Shown: piece after piece, positions 60,402 through 64,000 of the stretch | Layout of the letters: the number at the start of each line of letters is the position of its first letter | How positions within the stretch are numbered: position 1 is the first letter of the stretch | Source: an uncultured Muribaculaceae bacterium | GTDB taxonomy: Bacteria > Bacteroidota > Bacteroidia > Bacteroidales > Muribaculaceae | Assembly (NCBI GenBank): GCA_910579185.1 | Contig: CAJTTG010000001.1 | Location: 620,001 to 684,000 of the forward strand | Direction: 5' to 3' | DNA: 64,000 nt | The notes under the pieces: generated by a model | Told to the model about the DNA's origin: nothing | What the model saw: only the letters and a program-made list of their open reading frames with translations | Database searches by the model: none | Position numbers and translations under genes: made by a program

Positions 60402-61097
60402 TTATTCCATTGTTACTTTTCTGACTGCATTGTCCAATTCCGGACTATATGCACCGGCCGCATCAAGGATCGGTAGAAGTTCATCAAATTCATCCATATA
60501 GGATTCAGCGACCTGCATTGCCAGATCATTGTCGATACGCGCCTGCTGAATGCGTATAAATTCATCTACATCTATGTCAGTCTCCGCTTGATGGGGCGTC
60601 GTTTCAGTCCTTTTCTTCTCTGCCTTGGCAATATGGCGAGCCGGGGCTGTATGACGACGTTTGTCAATGGTCGGCTCAACCCGGATCGGATCTTCAGTCA
60701 CAACCGCCTGCGGACTCTGAGGTAGCGACGGGACTTCCGTCATATCCTCCTGAAGGGATAACTTTGCTATCACCGGCTGCTGGTCATTCGTAAACAAACT
60801 GTCCATCATCCTGATGGCAACAGCCGATAAGAATGCCACACCCAAGAATATGGCAGCCACGCGCATAACCCAACGCATTGCCGTCGGTCTACGACGGATA
60901 CGTGGACGGAAACGCTTCCATTCAGCCTCCACATCCAACTCCGGCTGACCGACACAGGCATTGCTGACAGCAGATGATGCATCGTATATGTCACGCAATT
61001 CCTCATCATGCCGTATCGCATCCAGATCCTCGTCAGACAAAGCCGAAGGAGCGTCAAGCATCTTAGCTATCAGTATTTCTTTCTGTTCTTCAGTCAT
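60402..61097 (-). CDS. Probable anti-sigma factor (cassette 2)
   Basis: 231 residues. The cytoplasmic part (1-74) has charged helices with L-S-D-E-D-L-D-A-I and E-L-R-D-I-Y-D-A. One transmembrane helix lies at about 76-96. The periplasmic part is basic, Pro/Thr-rich, and ends in acidic helices. It overlaps the sigma gene by four bases and lies 21 bases before the secreted-protein gene. Confidence 0.75.
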   Translation of the reverse strand: MTEEQKEILIAKMLDAPSALSDEDLDAIRHDEELRDIYDASSAVSNACVGQPELDVEAEWKRFRPRIRRRPTAMRWVMRVAAIFLGVAFLSAVAIRMMDSLFTNDQQPVIAKLSLQEDMTEVPSLPQSPQAVVTEDPIRVEPTIDKRRHTAPARHIAKAEKKRTETTPHQAETDIDVDEFIRIQQARIDNDLAMQVAESYMDEFDELLPILDAAGAYSPELDNAVRKVTME

Positions 61098-61579
61098 GAT
61101 TTTCCGGTTTTGAAATAGATTCTTAATTTTTTCAGTGCTGAAACGATATTCTTATTGATCGCCGCAACGGAGACTTCAAGGTTTTCAGCAGCTTCCTTGT
61201 AGCTCATACCTCCGGCATAAATCCTGTCGACAACCGCCTGTTCCCGGGGCGTAAGCAGCCTGTGTATGGCAGATCTCACCTCCTCGTTGCGCCCGTCAAT
61301 GTCGAAATCGTCGGGCGGCGGATCAAGCATTATACGCTGGCGGATCCTGTCGCGAGTGTCAAGCATACTGATCCTGTTCAGACTGGCATTGCGGACAGCC
61401 CTCAGGATAAATGCCATGGGATTCTCAACCCGGATCTCCGACTCCCATAGCTTGAGAAACACACCCTGAACCACATCGCGAGCCTCATCCTCATCATGAA
61501 GCAGGCTCATCGCCAACCTCATAGAAGGAGGGAAACATTGAATGTAGAGAGTCTCAAACTCAGTTGTGGAATATCCCAT
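61094..61579 (-). CDS. ECF-type sigma factor (cassette 2)
   Basis: 161 residues. Region 2 contains H-D-E-D-E-A-R-D-V-V-Q-G-V-F-L-K-L-W (about 26-43). Region 4 contains L-T-P-R-E-Q-A-V-V-D-R-I and M-S-Y-K-E-A-A-E-N-L-E-V-S-V-A-A-I-N-K-N-I. It heads the minus-strand cassette whose last gene is receptor 3. No shared promoter motif with cassette 1 was found by eye. Confidence 0.92.
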   Translation of the reverse strand: MGYSTTEFETLYIQCFPPSMRLAMSLLHDEDEARDVVQGVFLKLWESEIRVENPMAFILRAVRNASLNRISMLDTRDRIRQRIMLDPPPDDFDIDGRNEEVRSAIHRLLTPREQAVVDRIYAGGMSYKEAAENLEVSVAAINKNIVSALKKLRIYFKTGKS

Positions 61580-61819
61580 TGCGAAGTTGTTTTATATTGT
61601 AGACAGATGAACCGCCGGAATCATTACCCCAAATATCGTAATTTTTTTTTTCATCATCCAACCCTCCCCCACCTCCCAAATCCCCAGCAACCCATGACTC
61701 CACTCCCATTCCTACATTATTTTCACGTATCCACTTCTGATCTTGATTCGTGTTCAATCAGCCCCATTCCATTTTTACCTATTGCACATAATAACTTATG
61801 TGATAAAAATATATGACAA

Positions 61820-64000
61820 TCAAATATTTGCATTCAGTTTGCCTAATCGCATCACAATAGAGGTTTGACTTCTACCCATCTTCATTGCTATACTCTTGAT
61901 GCTTACCCCTTGTCCATGGAGCAGCAATAATAAGTTATCCTCTTTGCGAGTCCATATTTTGTTAGCATTAGGATGTTTTTCATAGCTTTTTTCTGAAATT
62001 TTTTTAGGATGCAAGAACTCATCGACAAATACAGACGGAAATCGCATGTCATAAAGAACAACCGTTTTTATCTTAGCTCTGGTTATTGCGACATAGAATA
62101 ATCTGCGTTCCTCACCATACGGGAACTGATCACTTTTAGTCAGTGCATAATTCAATACGGGGTCATCGCTGACGAGCGATGGAAAACCATATGTATCTTT
62201 GTTGCATTGGAGCAAAATTACATAATCAGCTTCAAGTCCTTTAGATTTATGCACGGTCAGGAATTCAATCTTTCGTCCGGCTATAACATAGAAAAATTTA
62301 TTACCCTCTTTAATTGGTTTATACGTGAATGACAAGTAATAGTCATCGAAAGAATAGCGCCCTAATAGGAATATAGACTTATCTGACGGGATAGAGTTTA
62401 CAATCTGTTCTATTCTGTTACAATAATCATGTTTTTGGTATGAATAAAACTCTAAGGTTGTCTTCATTTCATCATTGAAGGAACGTATATTCTTTTGTAT
62501 TTGAATACAATTCCGCTGTATAAAATGAGATGATATGGAAACTAAAGGCTCTCCAAATCTATAGGTAGTTTCTATCTTATTTATTTCTGTCGGACCAAAG
62601 TATTCAGGAAATTGATTGAAAAGAGCCATATCACTCCCCGAAAAGCGATATATGGATTGCCAATCATCTCCCACACAATAAAGTTTTGCCGGGGGCTTAC
62701 CATCTCGCAATACTTTCAAAAAATTATAGCGGTCTACAGATATATCTTGAAATTCATCTACAATAATATAATCGTATTCTATTGAATGATTATTGCGGCA
62801 TAGATCCGTTGCCTGAAGTATGGCATCAGTAAAATCTATTTGTTTACGCTCGTTTAATGCCTGCTTATAACGGATATACACCGGTTGGAGTATGTTCTTT
62901 ATTATAAATGCACTACGTTCATCATTTGATATTTCGGCCTGTTCCAAAACTGATTCAAAAGTTTTGCAACTGGATTTAATCAATGTTACGAACGTAACAA
63001 TTAGTCTTATGAATGTTTTTTCTTGTTTACTGCCTTTGGGGAGCACCGAATCGTATAAATCGCCATCTGTTTTTTCTTGAATTGGCACATCAGCATTAAT
63101 TAAGAGATTCTTTAGCTTGTCTTTAATATCAGAATAATGAAAATCGGCACTTGATGTTACCAACAGTTGTGTTCCGAACTTTTCGTGAGCTGCTTTCTTC
63201 CATGTTATCCCATCATTATATATTCGGTTGGCCTCTTCGTATGTAATATTTCTATCCTTTGCAAACCAAGTAGGGACAAGACCATGATCATCCACTCCAA
63301 AATGCTCTAAATAGATGCGTTGAGTTGTTCCATCTTTTTCAAAATATATAGAAAAATCAGGATGATATTGAGAATGCATTTCATCAGCCAACGGATACTC
63401 ATAAGCCTCTTCATATCGAAATTTTATACCAAGAGACGACAATGCAAAACAAATCTTCTGCTCCTGTTCACTCCGAACATATATTGTTCTGCCATCCATA
63501 TCTGGAAACATTGCTTTAATGCGGACTCTTTTTTGTTCAGATAATTGCTCCCGTATTTCATTTTTGCGTTGTTCACAAGCCGTATCACTATTCGGATAAT
63601 CTATGAAATATTCTAATATACTTTTCTTAAAATTCGAATTATTCAATAGACTATGATATATTTCGACAAACAAAGCATCTGTATTATCACAAATAGATGG
63701 TTTGATTCCCGTTTCTCTCCCAATGATATCTAAGGCCAATTTATGAAATGTATACCCCTTCAATCCAACAGTTGCAATTCTTTCGGTTAGTTCGGAAGCG
63801 GCTTTATTAGTATAGCTTATTAGTAGAATTCTTTTAGGATCAATACCTTTTATTTCCGTCAGATACTTGACCTTTCCTACAATAGACGATGTCTTGCCGC
63901 TACCTGCGCTACTAACTACAAGACAGTTATCTTCTTCAGAAACAATGGAACGTCTTTGCTGACTATCTAATGGATACCTGAGGCAATGATCAAAGAACTC
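61820..64000 (-). CDS. UvrD/helicase IV-like superfamily 1 helicase, 5' end outside window
   Basis: The minus-strand frame is open to base 64000; the TTG near 63763 is internal, because upstream codons give S-S-A-G-S-G-K-T-S-S, the Walker A motif. At least 726 residues are visible. Other motifs: Y-T-N-K-A-A-S-E-L-T, I-V-D-E-F-Q-D-I-S (Walker B), G-D-D-W-Q-S-I-Y-R-F-S-G-S-D, K-S-K-G-L-E-A-D-Y and V-A-I-T-R-A. A nuclease-like insert has Y-H-P-D-F-S-I-Y-F and I-Y-L-E-H-F-G, as in helicase IV. The C-terminus is a helix-turn-helix domain (W-T-R-K-E-D-N-L-L-L-L-L-H-G-Q-G). The DNA is AT-rich. Confidence 0.88.
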   Translation of the reverse strand, partial: EFFDHCLRYPLDSQQRRSIVSEEDNCLVVSSAGSGKTSSIVGKVKYLTEIKGIDPKRILLISYTNKAASELTERIATVGLKGYTFHKLALDIIGRETGIKPSICDNTDALFVEIYHSLLNNSNFKKSILEYFIDYPNSDTACEQRKNEIREQLSEQKRVRIKAMFPDMDGRTIYVRSEQEQKICFALSSLGIKFRYEEAYEYPLADEMHSQYHPDFSIYFEKDGTTQRIYLEHFGVDDHGLVPTWFAKDRNITYEEANRIYNDGITWKKAAHEKFGTQLLVTSSADFHYSDIKDKLKNLLINADVPIQEKTDGDLYDSVLPKGSKQEKTFIRLIVTFVTLIKSSCKTFESVLEQAEISNDERSAFIIKNILQPVYIRYKQALNERKQIDFTDAILQATDLCRNNHSIEYDYIIVDEFQDISVDRYNFLKVLRDGKPPAKLYCVGDDWQSIYRFSGSDMALFNQFPEYFGPTEINKIETTYRFGEPLVSISSHFIQRNCIQIQKNIRSFNDEMKTTLEFYSYQKHDYCNRIEQIVNSIPSDKSIFLLGRYSFDDYYLSFTYKPIKEGNKFFYVIAGRKIEFLTVHKSKGLEADYVILLQCNKDTYGFPSLVSDDPVLNYALTKSDQFPYGEERRLFYVAITRAKIKTVVLYDMRFPSVFVDEFLHPKKISEKSYEKHPNANKIWTRKEDNLLLLLHGQGVSIKSIAMKMGRSQTSIVMRLGKLNANI

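Noticed and set aside
61580..61819. Small gene between the sigma factor and the helicase
   Set aside because: The 65-codon minus-strand frame has Gly-rich low-complexity sequence, no start context and no relatives; treated as intergenic.
45703..64000. Search for a second attachment-site copy of the tRNA-Ser 3' end
   Set aside because: No repeat of the T-arm/acceptor sequence was found by eye within the window; the other end may lie outside or be lost.
1..64000. CRISPR arrays, complete prophage or complete insertion sequence
   Set aside because: No regularly spaced repeats, no phage structural genes and no transposase were seen on either strand.

Overview
The window reads as chromosomal DNA of a Bacteroidales bacterium, most likely a gut Muribaculaceae-type lineage (the family is inference). 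The signs are TAnnTTTG -7 boxes preceded about 20 bases upstream by TTTG or TTG (in front of pyrE, thrC, both tRNAs, nusB, rplU and higBA), little Shine-Dalgarno sequence, a 388-residue PurM, an oversized NusB, many Sec and lipoprotein signals, and outer-membrane beta-barrels paired with ECF sigma factors. Both ends cut a gene: an S9 peptidase at base 1 and a UvrD/helicase IV-like gene at base 64000.

Layout. 0-7.4 kb: S9 peptidase, DUF6155, TlpA-like redoxin, a proline-rich secreted protein, pyrE, SRPBCC protein, a Rieske-like lipoprotein lacking both cluster histidines, and a glycosyltransferase. 7.4-9.6 kb: tRNA-Leu(UAA), then a small accessory patch with two related membrane proteins, one broken by a frameshift. 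9.8-34.4 kb: mostly housekeeping genes (thrC, PlsC-like, nitrilase, coaE/cdaR-like/yajC/nusB, aqpZ, a sigma/anti-sigma/DUF4252 operon, rarA, PstS-like and TPR proteins, cdsA, purM, mltF, gpmA, sppA, lpxK, purine nucleoside phosphorylase, thiL, rpmA-rplU). 34.7-37.7 kb: an AT-rich patch with micro-ORFs and a Sel1-like protein, then a YolD-like/Y-family polymerase pair. 37.7-45.5 kb: acetyltransferases, a META lipoprotein, zinc-type ABC genes without a permease, membrane proteins, AI-2E family transporter and mltG.

45.7-51.1 kb is a scar of integration: tRNA-Ser(GCU), an integrase cut after its N-terminal domain, a HigBA toxin-antitoxin pair with a palindromic operator, a truncated XRE regulator and a decayed gene. 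It runs into an AT-rich ECF sigma / anti-sigma / secreted protein / outer-membrane barrel cassette. 51.2-61.6 kb holds a second barrel behind a membrane-tethered winged-helix regulator, a TlpA-like reductase, a serine hydrolase, and a second full sigma cassette on the minus strand. 61.8-64 kb is a helicase with a nuclease-like insert and a C-terminal helix-turn-helix.

The most interesting theme is three plug-plus-barrel receptors of 690-695 residues within about 10.5 kb, all without SusD partners. Two belong to the same four-gene sigma cassette. The third sits behind an unusual one-component transmembrane regulator. A third sigma/anti-sigma operon at 17-19 kb carries a secreted DUF4252 protein in the position used by the secreted protein of the other two cassettes.
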